A stretch of 64,000 nt of DNA from Sporobacter sp942492735 (GTDB taxonomy: Bacteria; Bacillota; Clostridia; Oscillospirales; Oscillospiraceae): NCBI GenBank assembly GCA_942492735.1, contig OW818648.1, positions 3,162,001-3,226,000 on the forward strand. Direction: 5' to 3'. The notes below the pieces were generated by a model that was given only the letters and a program-made list of their open reading frames with translations, made no database searches and was not told the origin of the DNA. The number at the start of each line of letters is the position of its first letter. Within the stretch, counting starts at the first letter, position 1. The position numbers and the translations under genes were made by a program. Shown in pieces: positions 52,302 to 61,280 of this stretch.

Positions 52302-53141
52302 ATGACAACATTAAAAGAGAAACTGACCCAAAAGATCGAGCAGCACGCGTCACAGGAAATGGTGGTTGTTAATAACCAATCATCTCAAGAGGCGCTAACC
52401 CTTATACCCCCGAGCGACAACCTTACCAAAGTTGACTCCATACTTGCACCTCCAATAACCCCCGACCTCACAATCACCCTAAACGACGCAAAAGATCGGC
52501 TCAGGCTGCTCAATGGATTTATCAAAGACATGATGACGCCAGGTATTGATTATGGACTCATTCCTGGCTGCAACAAACCGACCCTCTTGAAACCTGGCGC
52601 AGAAAAACTCTGTGAATTCTACAGTTATGGAAAACTTGCTGAGGTTATTAATAGAGTAGAGAATTGGGATAATGGATTTTTCCATTTCGAAGTCAAGGTT
52701 ATTCTGTTCTCAAAACGCACGGGTGAAACTGAGTCGGTCGGGCTCGGCTGTTGCAATTCAAAAGAAAAGCAATACAAGAATAAGGATGCATATAACATTG
52801 CCAACACAATTCTGAAGATGGCAGAAAAACGTGCCTTCATCGACGCTACCCTCAGCGCCACTCGAACAAGTTCAACATTTACTCAAGACATCGAAGACAT
52901 GTATGCGGATCCTGTGCCGCCAACGAAAAAGCAAGAATCATCAATACCTACGCCAGACAAGGTTACACCCATCGACAAAAAGCAGCTTACGGAGATTTTC
53001 AATTTTGTCTCTCAGCACGCAATAGCCATTGGGACGGTCAAAATTTTGCTTCAGAATCGGTATGGTGTCGACGCATCTGTCAAGTTGACATCAGCGCAGG
53101 CAGAGGACCTAAAAGCTCAGCTCAAAACTCTCGTGGCATAA
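52302..53141 (+). CDS. Putative single-strand annealing protein partner of YqaJ
   Basis: 279 residues, start behind AAGGGAG. The core (about 60-180) contains MTPGIDYGLIPGCNKPTLLK followed by PGAEKLCEFYSYGKL and SVGLGCCNSKEKQYKNKDAY, and ends with ANTILKMAEKRAFIDATL. This type of protein occurs in phages and integrative elements and sits in the position where RecT/Erf/Red-beta normally lies behind YqaJ. Function by context only; sequence similarity to a named annealing family was not established. Confidence 0.5.
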   Translation: MTTLKEKLTQKIEQHASQEMVVVNNQSSQEALTLIPPSDNLTKVDSILAPPITPDLTITLNDAKDRLRLLNGFIKDMMTPGIDYGLIPGCNKPTLLKPGAEKLCEFYSYGKLAEVINRVENWDNGFFHFEVKVILFSKRTGETESVGLGCCNSKEKQYKNKDAYNIANTILKMAEKRAFIDATLSATRTSSTFTQDIEDMYADPVPPTKKQESSIPTPDKVTPIDKKQLTEIFNFVSQHAIAIGTVKILLQNRYGVDASVKLTSAQAEDLKAQLKTLVA

Positions 53142-53166
53142 AACCCTGTCGCTGAGCAACATGAGA

Positions 53167-53199
53167 GAGGCTGGTTTGTGTTTAATCACAGCCAGCCTC
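53167..53199. terminator. Hairpin between convergent genes
   Basis: GAGGCTGG (53167-53174) pairs with CCAGCCTC (53192-53199). It lies between the stop at 53141 and the stop at 53204. Confidence 0.6.
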
Positions 53200-53203
53200 C
53201 CCG

Positions 53204-53680
53204 TCATTCCCCTTCGGTGCCTCTCAGCACGGCCTGTTGCTTTAACAATCTGTTTAGAAGTCGCGTTTGATGGTAGTCAAAGTTGTCGACGAAAGCCAAC
53301 TCGGGATTAATTGCGCGGCACTTAGTCAACCGTTCTGCCCGCAGAGCCAGTATAATATAGCCATGAACATCAAAGTCGGCTTCGCCCCACAGCTCGACAT
53401 TCATATGTTGATATTCAGACATCTCCACAGCACACAGTGGCGGCAATTCCTCAACCTGATCCAGCAGCGGGCACAGCGGTGCATAATAACAAGCATCGCC
53501 CTTGCACGGAAGGATATCATCAACATTCAGCCCGTGACGGAGAGCGTTATACCTAACTCGCTGCTTACCTACCACCGTCCGAGGTCCGCTACATTCTGGC
53601 GGAGGCAGGTTGCGGCAAACAATCTCTATAAAAGCTGGATCAGAGTATCGTTGGTTTTTCGTATCCGTCACCGCTTTCAT
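53204..53680 (-). CDS. Hypothetical protein with cysteine motif
   Basis: 158 residues. Conserved-looking pieces: PPECSGPRTVVGKQRVRYNA and CKGDACYYAPLCPLL, a cysteine cluster that could hold a metal. The start codon lacks a good ribosome site. No family recognised; phage-type proteins of similar layout exist, but the match is not secure. It points toward the annealing gene. Confidence 0.45.
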   Translation of the reverse strand: MKAVTDTKNQRYSDPAFIEIVCRNLPPPECSGPRTVVGKQRVRYNALRHGLNVDDILPCKGDACYYAPLCPLLDQVEELPPLCAVEMSEYQHMNVELWGEADFDVHGYIILALRAERLTKCRAINPELAFVDNFDYHQTRLLNRLLKQQAVLRGTEGE

Positions 53681-53857
53681 TGGTTTGTTACTACGAAATA
53701 GCAGTTTCGTACTGGCTCATTGTCTGGGCAACTACATCATTGTAACTATTAGCACCACTTTTTATCAAAAGTGGATAATCGAAATTTACACCAGAATCAA
53801 GGCGATTAGAAGCATGAAAAAAACAGTTGATCGCAGTGCTAGATCAATGATCTATTT

Positions 53858-55030
53858 CTAACTTGCATAGTATGCGTCACATATCTTATCGATGGCATCG
53901 TGGTCTATTGAATCACTGTATCGTATCTTGCCATAATAGCTGGATTTCAATTTTGCTACAAGACCAGTTTTATAGTCTCCATACTTATCCACACATTCAC
54001 AAGCCACACTTTTTATGTCATTTAACATATTTTTATTTAGGTTACTTTGGCTGTAATATATCTCAAGGTCAATCTTTTCCTCAGCCGTCATCTGTTTCCG
54101 TTTCGGCGGCTGCTTTATTGTTGTTACTGGTTCTGCTACTTTCATTTCAATGTTTTCAGGCTGCTCAGCACATTCAACATGCGGTATATCTTTCTCAACT
54201 GGGCCAATCAGCTCTATCTGAGTTTCGCTCTCTATTGCTGCGGCTTGTGAAGCCGTTGCTATAATAGGCGCTTGATTCTCGTTGGTTGTACTTCCCTGCA
54301 GATGTTTAAGTATAAAATCCGACGCCCACCCATCACTTGGCCACATGTATTTATCTTCATGATATTTATTAATATCAGAAGCAGCTTTTTCAGCGATACC
54401 CAAAGTATATTCAGACTTTGGGTCATTTAAAGCAAAAAGTATATTGTCAATAATATCCAGGCAATATGTAGATTTCTCGTCCAATCCAAGTATCTTAATG
54501 ACATCTTTAACTTCGGCAGTTATTTTAGCGACTGCATCTCTAGATAGCCATTTGTGTTTTGCATTCTGCGAGATTCCCTGTTTCTCATTTGTGGTAACAA
54601 CCGCTTCAGATGCAGGCTGGGGCTGGGATATAGACTCTAAAACTTCATCGCCCCTAAGTTTTGCGTTGATATGGTTGAGTGGCAAGATGATATATCGATT
54701 TGCATCTTTCTTTATTTGCCCATGCTTATTACGTTTAGAGCTTCCTGCGCGAATAACTTTAATATATCCGAGCGCTTCTAATTGTTTAAGCCGTCTTATT
54801 ATTGTTGGTCTGCTAGCACCGCTTTCTTCAGCAAGTTTATCGATTGTCGGGAAACACTCCCCTGTTGTATTATTCAAGTGATCTATCAATAATGCATATG
54901 TACCAAAAGCATCACCCATCCTTGCAATATGTCCCTCAACCCGCAGCCGCCTGTTTAGTTTTGTATAACCAATGCATTCCCTAGATTCCTGAAGGTATGC
55001 ATTTTGCATTCTGTGTTCAAACTGATCCAT
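53858..55030 (-). CDS. Helix-turn-helix replication/partition-type protein
   Basis: 390 residues, start behind AAGGA. The winged HTH is at about 40-100: YALLIDHLNNTTGECFPTID, KLAEESGASRPTIIRRLKQL and EALGYIKVIRAG. This resembles plasmid RepA/DnaD-type initiators and MarR-like HTHs. The second half (about 140-390) is charged and unrecognised. By position next to a repeat-rich gap (55579-55631) it could be the replication initiator of the element; not proven. Confidence 0.6.
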   Translation of the reverse strand: MDQFEHRMQNAYLQESRECIGYTKLNRRLRVEGHIARMGDAFGTYALLIDHLNNTTGECFPTIDKLAEESGASRPTIIRRLKQLEALGYIKVIRAGSSKRNKHGQIKKDANRYIILPLNHINAKLRGDEVLESISQPQPASEAVVTTNEKQGISQNAKHKWLSRDAVAKITAEVKDVIKILGLDEKSTYCLDIIDNILFALNDPKSEYTLGIAEKAASDINKYHEDKYMWPSDGWASDFILKHLQGSTTNENQAPIIATASQAAAIESETQIELIGPVEKDIPHVECAEQPENIEMKVAEPVTTIKQPPKRKQMTAEEKIDLEIYYSQSNLNKNMLNDIKSVACECVDKYGDYKTGLVAKLKSSYYGKIRYSDSIDHDAIDKICDAYYAS

Positions 55031-55063
55031 TTAAAATCCTTCTATTCAAATCATAATTACAGC

Positions 55064-55237
55064 TTAGGCTGTTCTTTTACACCATTGTGCAAATAATGTT
55101 TCATATAGCACATTCTTTTCAAATCTAACATATGCATGTCCAAGTTTTCCGATCCCTGCGCCTACTGGAATAAGGCCCTGCGTCATATAAAAATCGGCTT
55201 GTTGCATATTATAGATGTATACTTTATCGGTAATCAT
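55064..55237 (-). CDS. Small hypothetical protein (possibly DUF5659-like)
   Basis: 57 residues from ATG 55237, which has AGGGAG 9 bases upstream. The frame can be extended to 55288, but that start lacks a ribosome site. MITDKVYIYNMQQADFYMTQ, LIPVGAGIGKLGHAYVRFEK: this pattern (YIYNxxQAxFYxxxG) recurs in small phage and element proteins. Function unknown. Confidence 0.5.
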   Translation of the reverse strand: MITDKVYIYNMQQADFYMTQGLIPVGAGIGKLGHAYVRFEKNVLYETLFAQWCKRTA

Positions 55238-55399
55238 TGTAATTATCTCCCTGTCGTAATCCAGGTCATGCCGCCGTGATTCGTGCATTGTTTAATGGCG
55301 TCTAAAACTCCTGATGCATGATCTCGCTTTCCATCATTTCATGCCTCTACCTATTATAATACCTAAAAAACAGGGGTGTTTGGTACACTGGGTATCAGA

Positions 55400-55510
55400 T
55401 TATTTTTGTAACTTCTTAACAGTCTGATCCAAGCATAGCCTAGCAAGTAGAAGATTTAGTCTTGAGTTGGACAGCATGACCACAAATGCCACTGCCTGTC
55501 CCTGATCCAT
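55400..55510 (-). CDS. Small ORF, 36 residues
   Basis: ATG 55510 with GGAGTGATATCA just upstream. Reads MDQGQAVAFVVMLSNSRLNL, then LLARLCLDQTVKKLQK and stop. The ribosome site is good and the peptide is amphipathic; no family known. It lies upstream of the Rep-like gene. Confidence 0.4.
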   Translation of the reverse strand: MDQGQAVAFVVMLSNSRLNLLLARLCLDQTVKKLQK

Positions 55511-56083
55511 TGATATCACTCCGATATAAAATATAACCGCAACCTTTTAAGAGAACGGTTGATCCATTGTAAATAATTTTTACTATGGTATGTGCCTAAA
55601 AAGTCAGTATTCATGCGGAAACCATAGTAAAGATTTATTACTGTAACAATAAGAAAGTATATAGTAATACAAAATGCGGGGGCGTCGCTAAGCTCCCCTC
55701 CCTAAGCATACTCAATACAAAGTGCGTACAAAGGGATGAAATACATCCTATATTATCGCATAGGTAGTAACGATTGGCAGACGGAGGCACTGGCAATCTC
55801 TGATCAAAAGTGTTGAACATACAGGCTCATGGATTGAAACCGTTGCGTGTGTCAGCACTGTGGCACAGAATCCATAGGAGATTAGAATGTAACGATCCTT
55901 AGGTGCCACCCAAGCGACTCTAGGCAGGGATGGATAAAAACCATGTGCAACGTCGTGCTGGCTATCGATCGTACATCACTGTATTTTAAGATTGTTCCGC
56001 GCCGCTCCAAAGCCCATGATTGAAGGGGATCATGTATCCATGAATCCCCACCAGTGTCCCGCCCGCCCCTCCCCCTATTGTGT
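55511..56083. other. Gene-free region with inverted repeat
   Basis: No supported gene. TTTACTATGGT (55579-55589) and ACCATAGTAAA (55621-55631) form an 11-base inverted repeat with a 31-base loop. Being close to the Rep-like gene it is a candidate origin or regulatory site. Nothing else could be recognised in this stretch. Confidence 0.4.
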
Positions 56084-56470
56084 TTAACCGTCAAGCACTT
56101 CGCTGCCATCGTTATCATCGTCAATGCTTTCGAGATAATCAAAAGGTATAAGGTAATCAAGCTCCTGATCCACGCCGTTCCTGCATTGAGCGCAATACGC
56201 TAAAATATAACCTGTAAATCTCCCGCAAAACACGGCGTGTGCATGTGTTATGAACTTTTGAAGCGCATCTTCACCACTGTATTGGTCAGGCTCAAACCTT
56301 ATGCATAGACAGTAAATCATATGCTCAGCTGCCGAATATAGCGCATTGTTGGTAAGCAATCCAGCATCTTCTTCCGTTAAGATATCTTTAAGTTTGTCGA
56401 TGGCAAATTCTATTATTTTATCAAATTTTGATTCTATCATATCAAGTAGCTCTATTTTGTTGTAACCCAT
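56084..56470 (-). CDS. Hypothetical protein
   Basis: 128 residues, start behind AGAAAG. Mostly helical, with a Cys pair region AYCAQCRNGVDQELDY and an acidic tail ESIDDDNDGSEVLDG. No family recognised. Confidence 0.5.
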   Translation of the reverse strand: MGYNKIELLDMIESKFDKIIEFAIDKLKDILTEEDAGLLTNNALYSAAEHMIYCLCIRFEPDQYSGEDALQKFITHAHAVFCGRFTGYILAYCAQCRNGVDQELDYLIPFDYLESIDDDNDGSEVLDG

Positions 56471-57013
56471 TGTTGTGCTTCTTTCTGGCGTTCAAGGACG
56501 CCGTATAATATTTTGTTTAAGCCGTCCGACTTCGGGAAATGGCCCTGAAATGCAAAATGCTCTCATAGCGCATCCGACCTGTTCATGGTCACGATACGGT
56601 ATGAAAGCTCACTTTTTTTGAACGGGGTAATGACTCCCGATTACATTCATATGAAGGGATAAACCCTAATTCAAGTTATGGTGTGCGTGCCCGTTATCCT
56701 TACATTCCCCCTTATCGTCAAGGCGCTGCCTGACATTTACAATCTATGACATTTTTATATTACATCGAGAGAAAATACAATGCAAATTCCATATTCGGTG
56801 GTTTTCGTCTATATTTTGCCTGTACTTTAATCTAAACGTCGCCAATGCACAACTTTCGCTCTTATATGACGTATTCCATCTGCAAGCGCGTTTGCGGGGT
56901 TAATATCGCCCTGTGACGCTCAGGATTACGTGTACAGGGATAAGCGCCTAGCCGCCTCCTATGGCCTTGTAGCGCCTCACAGAGCATATGTAGAGGCCAA
57001 ATAATAAATATAA
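56471..57013. other. Gene-free region
   Basis: 543 bases with no supported ORF, RNA or strong hairpin. Could be a remnant of lost genes. Confidence 0.4.
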
Positions 57014-57517
57014 TTAATCCCATACTCCAATGTCTTTTTTTAATCGTCTTAGTAATTCTTTCGTCATGCTTTGAATGCGAACTAACTGATCCTTCTTATA
57101 AATAACACTGTCGCGTATTTCGTCTGATAATCCATCAAGTGATTGTAAATATCCTTCTATCTCTCTAGTGGATTTCTGAGGTAGGTATAGATATGCCTCA
57201 CCAGCAATGTCTTGCCAATGATTTGTCAGCTCCCTAATCATCTTACGGATGGCATCTTCGGCTTCTTCATCAATTTCTTGCCCTGTATTTGGATCGAGAG
57301 GGACAGTTGTTAAAGAAATCATTCGAGTGTCCATAGTTAGAAATAAGGATATCATGTTTGCTATCTTTACGTAAATATCCCGCCTATTCTGGGTGTTGGT
57401 TATCAACAAGTTATTCCTCATGTTTCTATTTGTAACATAAACGCTTGTTACTAGGCTTACCCCTCCACCCAATAACACGCCCAACAAAGGTAATGCATCT
57501 GTAAGCTGTATATTCAT
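57014..57517 (-). CDS. Small membrane-anchored protein next to the HEPN/SIR2 pair
   Basis: 167 residues. N-terminal hydrophobic segment (about 8-29: ALPLLGVLLGGGVSLVTSV), then a charged helical domain with EAEDAIRKMIRELTNHWQDI and a C-terminal coiled stretch KDQLVRIQSMTKELLRRLKK. No family recognised. It lies 49 bases downstream of the HEPN-type gene on the same strand. Confidence 0.55.
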   Translation of the reverse strand: MNIQLTDALPLLGVLLGGGVSLVTSVYVTNRNMRNNLLITNTQNRRDIYVKIANMISLFLTMDTRMISLTTVPLDPNTGQEIDEEAEDAIRKMIRELTNHWQDIAGEAYLYLPQKSTREIEGYLQSLDGLSDEIRDSVIYKKDQLVRIQSMTKELLRRLKKDIGVWD

Positions 57518-57566
57518 TACTGTCTACCTCACTGTTAAGATTATGAAACATGTAACCTCCAAGAGA

Positions 57567-58604
57567 TTATTTCGAGGTGCGAAAATACCGTATAATCAAA
57601 AGACAAACAGACATTAACTTGTTTGTTACATCGTTTAATTCTCGAGATACCTCTAAATCACCGTGAAATTTTGTATTTCTCTTTTTGATAATATCCGAAA
57701 CAAACTTGTCATCAACATTGAAATTTATAACTCCCTGCTTAACCTGCGATATACCCATATTTTTCAGAATATTAAGTAATTTTTGATTACGATTTAGGTT
57801 TGTCACAGTGTTTAGCTCACCTATTTTGTTAACAACTCTATCTCTCTTAATGCGAGAGAAAGAGAGTCCTTTACATATATCACCAAAAGAACATTTGATA
57901 GCTTTTATATCCTCAGGTAAAAATACTTTTGTCGCTTCTCCCATTTCGTCAGTGTAGTTTCTTTCTATGTATTCAATAATTGAAAAAAGGTGAAAGAACT
58001 TTGCTAGATAATCCTCTGTGCCAAGCGCTGATGTGAATGAATTGAATATATATGAGAGTTCTCTATCTGATATTGCGTTGTAAACCGATTGAAATTCATC
58101 TATAGGTATTGTTTGCTTAATTGTCATTTCAGCATACGCATCAGATATTTTGAATCCGTCATAAAGATATCTAAATTCTCTATCTTTGTTCTTTAATAAT
58201 TGATACTTTTCGAACTCTTCATATGGTATTTCAGAGGCTTTCAAATCTTGCAGAAAGAAAGCCAACTTCGGCTGGAATAAGTGTATATTTACATTATTCT
58301 GAGTAATAATCAGGTTTAAAGCCGAGCAAATTCTTTCACATTTATGTATTACTGATGCAATTGCTTCTTCTTCATTTTTACCATAAGCGTGTTCGATTTT
58401 TACAAAGAAATCTTTATCTGACTTAATCTCAATATAAACAACTTGAGTATCCTTAAAATCTCGTGACTCAATGCTTACTTCTTCTTTAAATGTCAGGGGT
58501 TCAGCAAAATAAAAATATGCTTTGTCATAAGAATACTCATGATCTCGAAAGCTAAGAGCTGTCGGGTCATACTTAATTGGTACCGTTATAATATATTTCT
58601 TCAT
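57567..58604 (-). CDS. Protein with C-terminal HEPN motif (putative RNase)
   Basis: 345 residues, start with GGAG 10 bases upstream. The C-terminal helical part resembles Apea-like HEPN domains: a YLAKFFHLFSIIEYIERNY helix, and KKRNTKFHGDLE with Arg309-x4-His314, the Rx4-6H catalytic signature. HEPN domains cleave RNA in many toxin and phage-defence systems. The N-terminal 190 residues are unrecognised. It lies 121 bases downstream of the SIR2 gene. Confidence 0.6.
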   Translation of the reverse strand: MKKYIITVPIKYDPTALSFRDHEYSYDKAYFYFAEPLTFKEEVSIESRDFKDTQVVYIEIKSDKDFFVKIEHAYGKNEEEAIASVIHKCERICSALNLIITQNNVNIHLFQPKLAFFLQDLKASEIPYEEFEKYQLLKNKDREFRYLYDGFKISDAYAEMTIKQTIPIDEFQSVYNAISDRELSYIFNSFTSALGTEDYLAKFFHLFSIIEYIERNYTDEMGEATKVFLPEDIKAIKCSFGDICKGLSFSRIKRDRVVNKIGELNTVTNLNRNQKLLNILKNMGISQVKQGVINFNVDDKFVSDIIKKRNTKFHGDLEVSRELNDVTNKLMSVCLLIIRYFRTSK

Positions 58605-58725
58605 ATACTAACTACTCCAAACATCCTTTATCAATATGTCGATCTTTTCTTTACGTTTAACAGTTCTGCATAATCGATTTCAATCGTTAGACCCATCCCT
58701 TTTAGCATCTTATTGTTAAACTTTT

Positions 58726-60471
58726 TCAATGTAATGATGAGGATAGTTTTCTAATCACCTGAGTACATTTCATGAAATTTTCAAATGAACCACCAAAAAA
58801 ACCAGCCTTTATTGCGCTCCAATTATCTTTTAGCTCAATTTCCTTTGAGAAGATTTTCTCAAAATAGGTACCATAACGTATTTTGTAACCAAAACGTCCA
58901 ATAGGCGCCCAACTTTGTTCTAAAGGTATATTTTTCTCTTTTGCTTCACAATAACAGTAATTCGCAGCGTAAAAAAACTCAGCTTTATCAAAAAGTAATG
59001 TATACTCATCTTTATTACCTATTATTTGTTCCATAGGCTTCTTCAAATAAGAAAGCATTCTTTCTGATAATGGAACATGAAATTTTTGTCCATTGCCAAT
59101 TGCTACGTTGCAGGCCTCATGGCTAATAACCTCATATGGGTATATCATAGATGAAATATTTCTTTCATTCTCATTGATGCTCTTAATTTCATTAAGAGTT
59201 GAAATAAGAAATTGATAATTCTCAGTTAAAATAGATGTCATTAATAGAGTGTATAATATTAAAGTTGATGGATATTTTTTAAGCCCAATCCATATAACAA
59301 GTCCATTATTCATATAATTTATATTGAAGGTATTCTTAAAGCAATTCTTCCATATATTTTCATATTCTTTGCCACCCCAAAAACTACCAAGAGTTAATAA
59401 ATGAAGAAGCACATCATAATTGATTTCTATTGTTTCTATTTTTGTTTTTATCGTAATGTTATCAGGATTCTCAGTCCAGTTCATATCATTAATAAATCCA
59501 GCCGATTGCTGGCAAACATCATTGACTAAATCATTAACTAGAATGATATTCTTAGTATCTGGAAGTAAACGTTTCAGCTTTGCGCACGACATCTCTCGTG
59601 ATAATACATTACCTTTTCGTGTTAGATCATTGATACTATTTAAATCATCCTTTAACTGATCAAAAAATGTATCAGCATCACTTATTTCTATTTGACTTGC
59701 TTTCTTAAATTCACAGATTTTTTGAGCTGAATCACTTAACGCTCCCCTTTTAAGCCAATATGTAGAGTACCTATGATTTTTACATCTATAAATGCTTTGT
59801 CTTAATGCAATATCCCATTCCCCAGACCACCCACAGATAATTAATCCAAATTCATCAAAGACCCTATCAATAAACTCACATAGTGCAGGATCATATTCAG
59901 ATAATTCATCTTCAGTATTTTTTATTCTTATATCCATGTAATCTCCATTGATTTTTATAATCGTACATTTTGAGTGTATCAATGGGATAACACCATTAAC
60001 TTGATCTGTATTCGAAATTACATCAGGGACAATACCAATCTCATTCAAGGCATTTTCTAGAAGCCTATCAAAATTTGTTGTTAGGATCACCCTTATAAAC
60101 CCTGATTTTACCAACTCTGCAATTGCCTTATGTGCTTTTGTAGGTTTTTTATTATGTGGGTCTTCTTCTTCATTGTTTATCTCAAAATAACCACGGAGAA
60201 GACTATTGCGTTCTGAAGGGGTCTTTGCTACCTCTGCCAATAATTTGCTATAATCTGGTTCTTCACAAAATTTGTCCTTATACCATTTATAATAATCTGT
60301 AGTTGTTTTCTCTCCGTACAAAATAGAAACTCTTTTAATTAAGTCAAGTGTTATTTCCCATCCAGTTGGTATACCAGCGGAGCGTGATATACCTGAACCA
60401 AGAAGCAGCGCATAAACACCAGGTTGATCATAAACTGATAATGCCAATTTTACTTCAGGTTTGATTATCAT
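58726..60471 (-). CDS. SIR2-domain protein, candidate NAD-degrading defence protein
   Basis: 581 residues from ATG 60471 (GGGGGA upstream; the start at 60522 is an alternative). SIR2 motifs in order: YALLLGSGISRSAGIPTGWE (about 20-39, GSGIS at 25-29), TTNFDRLLENAL (about 131-142), IIKINGDYMDIRIKNTEDEL (about 171-190), IICGWSGEWDIALR (about 211-224). The remainder (about 260-581) is unrecognised and helical. Such long SIR2 proteins deplete NAD in anti-phage defence. The position of the catalytic His in sirtuins is Asn175 here (KINGDY). Well-formed promoter upstream. Confidence 0.85.
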   Translation of the reverse strand: MIIKPEVKLALSVYDQPGVYALLLGSGISRSAGIPTGWEITLDLIKRVSILYGEKTTTDYYKWYKDKFCEEPDYSKLLAEVAKTPSERNSLLRGYFEINNEEEDPHNKKPTKAHKAIAELVKSGFIRVILTTNFDRLLENALNEIGIVPDVISNTDQVNGVIPLIHSKCTIIKINGDYMDIRIKNTEDELSEYDPALCEFIDRVFDEFGLIICGWSGEWDIALRQSIYRCKNHRYSTYWLKRGALSDSAQKICEFKKASQIEISDADTFFDQLKDDLNSINDLTRKGNVLSREMSCAKLKRLLPDTKNIILVNDLVNDVCQQSAGFINDMNWTENPDNITIKTKIETIEINYDVLLHLLTLGSFWGGKEYENIWKNCFKNTFNINYMNNGLVIWIGLKKYPSTLILYTLLMTSILTENYQFLISTLNEIKSINENERNISSMIYPYEVISHEACNVAIGNGQKFHVPLSERMLSYLKKPMEQIIGNKDEYTLLFDKAEFFYAANYCYCEAKEKNIPLEQSWAPIGRFGYKIRYGTYFEKIFSKEIELKDNWSAIKAGFFGGSFENFMKCTQVIRKLSSSLH

Positions 60472-60510
60472 ATCTATCCCCCACAGTTTTGATCCTAGTA
60501 ATATTACCTC

Positions 60511-60539
60511 AGTATATTCCACGATTTTACTTAATTCAA
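60511..60539 (-). promoter_or_regulatory. Promoter of the SIR2 gene
   Basis: On the minus strand TTGAAT (60534-60539), 17 bases, TATACT (60511-60516), 40 bases before the SIR2 ATG. Confidence 0.6.
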
Positions 60540-60549
60540 CAAATTCGTA

Positions 60550-60578
60550 TTGTTTTTATAGCTTCTTAAATATACAAT
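60550..60578 (+). promoter_or_regulatory. Promoter of the DUF2513 gene
   Basis: TTGTTT (60550-60555), 17 bases, TACAAT (60573-60578). The two divergent promoters stand back to back, only 10 bases apart. Confidence 0.6.
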
Positions 60579-60611
60579 AGACATGGAGAAGGTGATTTTA
60601 CGATAAGAGAT

Positions 60612-60977
60612 ATGGAAGTAATTCGAGATATATTATTTGCCATAGAAGAACAATATGTTGATGTTGCAATTTACGGTCTCGAAGTTAAAGATTACGATAT
60701 GAAGACAATAGCGTACCATTGCAAAATACTCAATGATGCAGGGTTTATTAGTAATTATAAAGGACACTTTGCAAGTAATGAACTTTATAGTTTTGGGGTT
60801 GGTTCTCTCACCTGGGCAGGACATGAGTATTTAGACAAAATCAGAAGTGACACGGTTTGGAACAAGACTAAGAGCGTCATTAAGGAAAAGGGATTACCCC
60901 TTGTAATTGACGTTGTTAAAGAAGTTGCAACAGCTATTATTTCAGGTATGACAAATGCAGCACTTGGAGGAATATAA
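60612..60977 (+). CDS. DUF2513 family protein
   Basis: 121 residues. MEVIRDILFAIEEQYVDV and IAYHCKILNDAGFISNYK, then LTWAGHEYLDKIRSDTVWNK: the DUF2513 pattern (winged-helix-like). The ATG has its GGAGAAGG unusually far upstream (about 20 bases); family members often start M-K-R-D-M, and in-frame ATA/ACG codons at 60600-60605 could be used instead. Function unknown; common in phages and integrative elements. Confidence 0.75.
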   Translation: MEVIRDILFAIEEQYVDVAIYGLEVKDYDMKTIAYHCKILNDAGFISNYKGHFASNELYSFGVGSLTWAGHEYLDKIRSDTVWNKTKSVIKEKGLPLVIDVVKEVATAIISGMTNAALGGI

Positions 60978-61280
60978 CGCCTCCACTGCTTGAAAATACT
61001 ATAAGAGGTGTTCAATAATTAGTACGCATGTTCCTTTATATATTGATATTGAATGTAAAACTAAGTGCAAAGAAATCAGTGAAAAACGACCTTCAATGAT
61101 GCAGTAACTGTTACACACGGGCTGTATCAGACAGATAGATCGGCATCGTTTCCGCAGCATCAGGGCTGTGGGAATGTGGTAAACCCGTCTTACGCTAGGG
61201 TTTTCCATATTTCCATAGCCTGTCTTTTTTTATGCCGTGTATAATCAAGCATAGGCCGCCTGCACGGAAAGGAGGACGAC
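60978..61280. other. Spacer upstream of the IS30 transposase
   Basis: No gene. Contains GCAGTAACTGTTACACACG (61100-61118), nearly repeated as GCAGTAACTTTTACACGAG at 62636-62654, and GGCCGCCTGCAC (61254-61265), whose inverse lies at 62597-62608. Confidence 0.5.

Noticed and set aside
53267..53701. 144-residue plus-strand frame
   Set aside because: Antisense to the Cys-motif gene at 53204-53680, which has the better family-like sequence.
55882..56160. 92-residue minus-strand frame
   Set aside because: No ribosome site and overlaps the end of the 128-residue gene.
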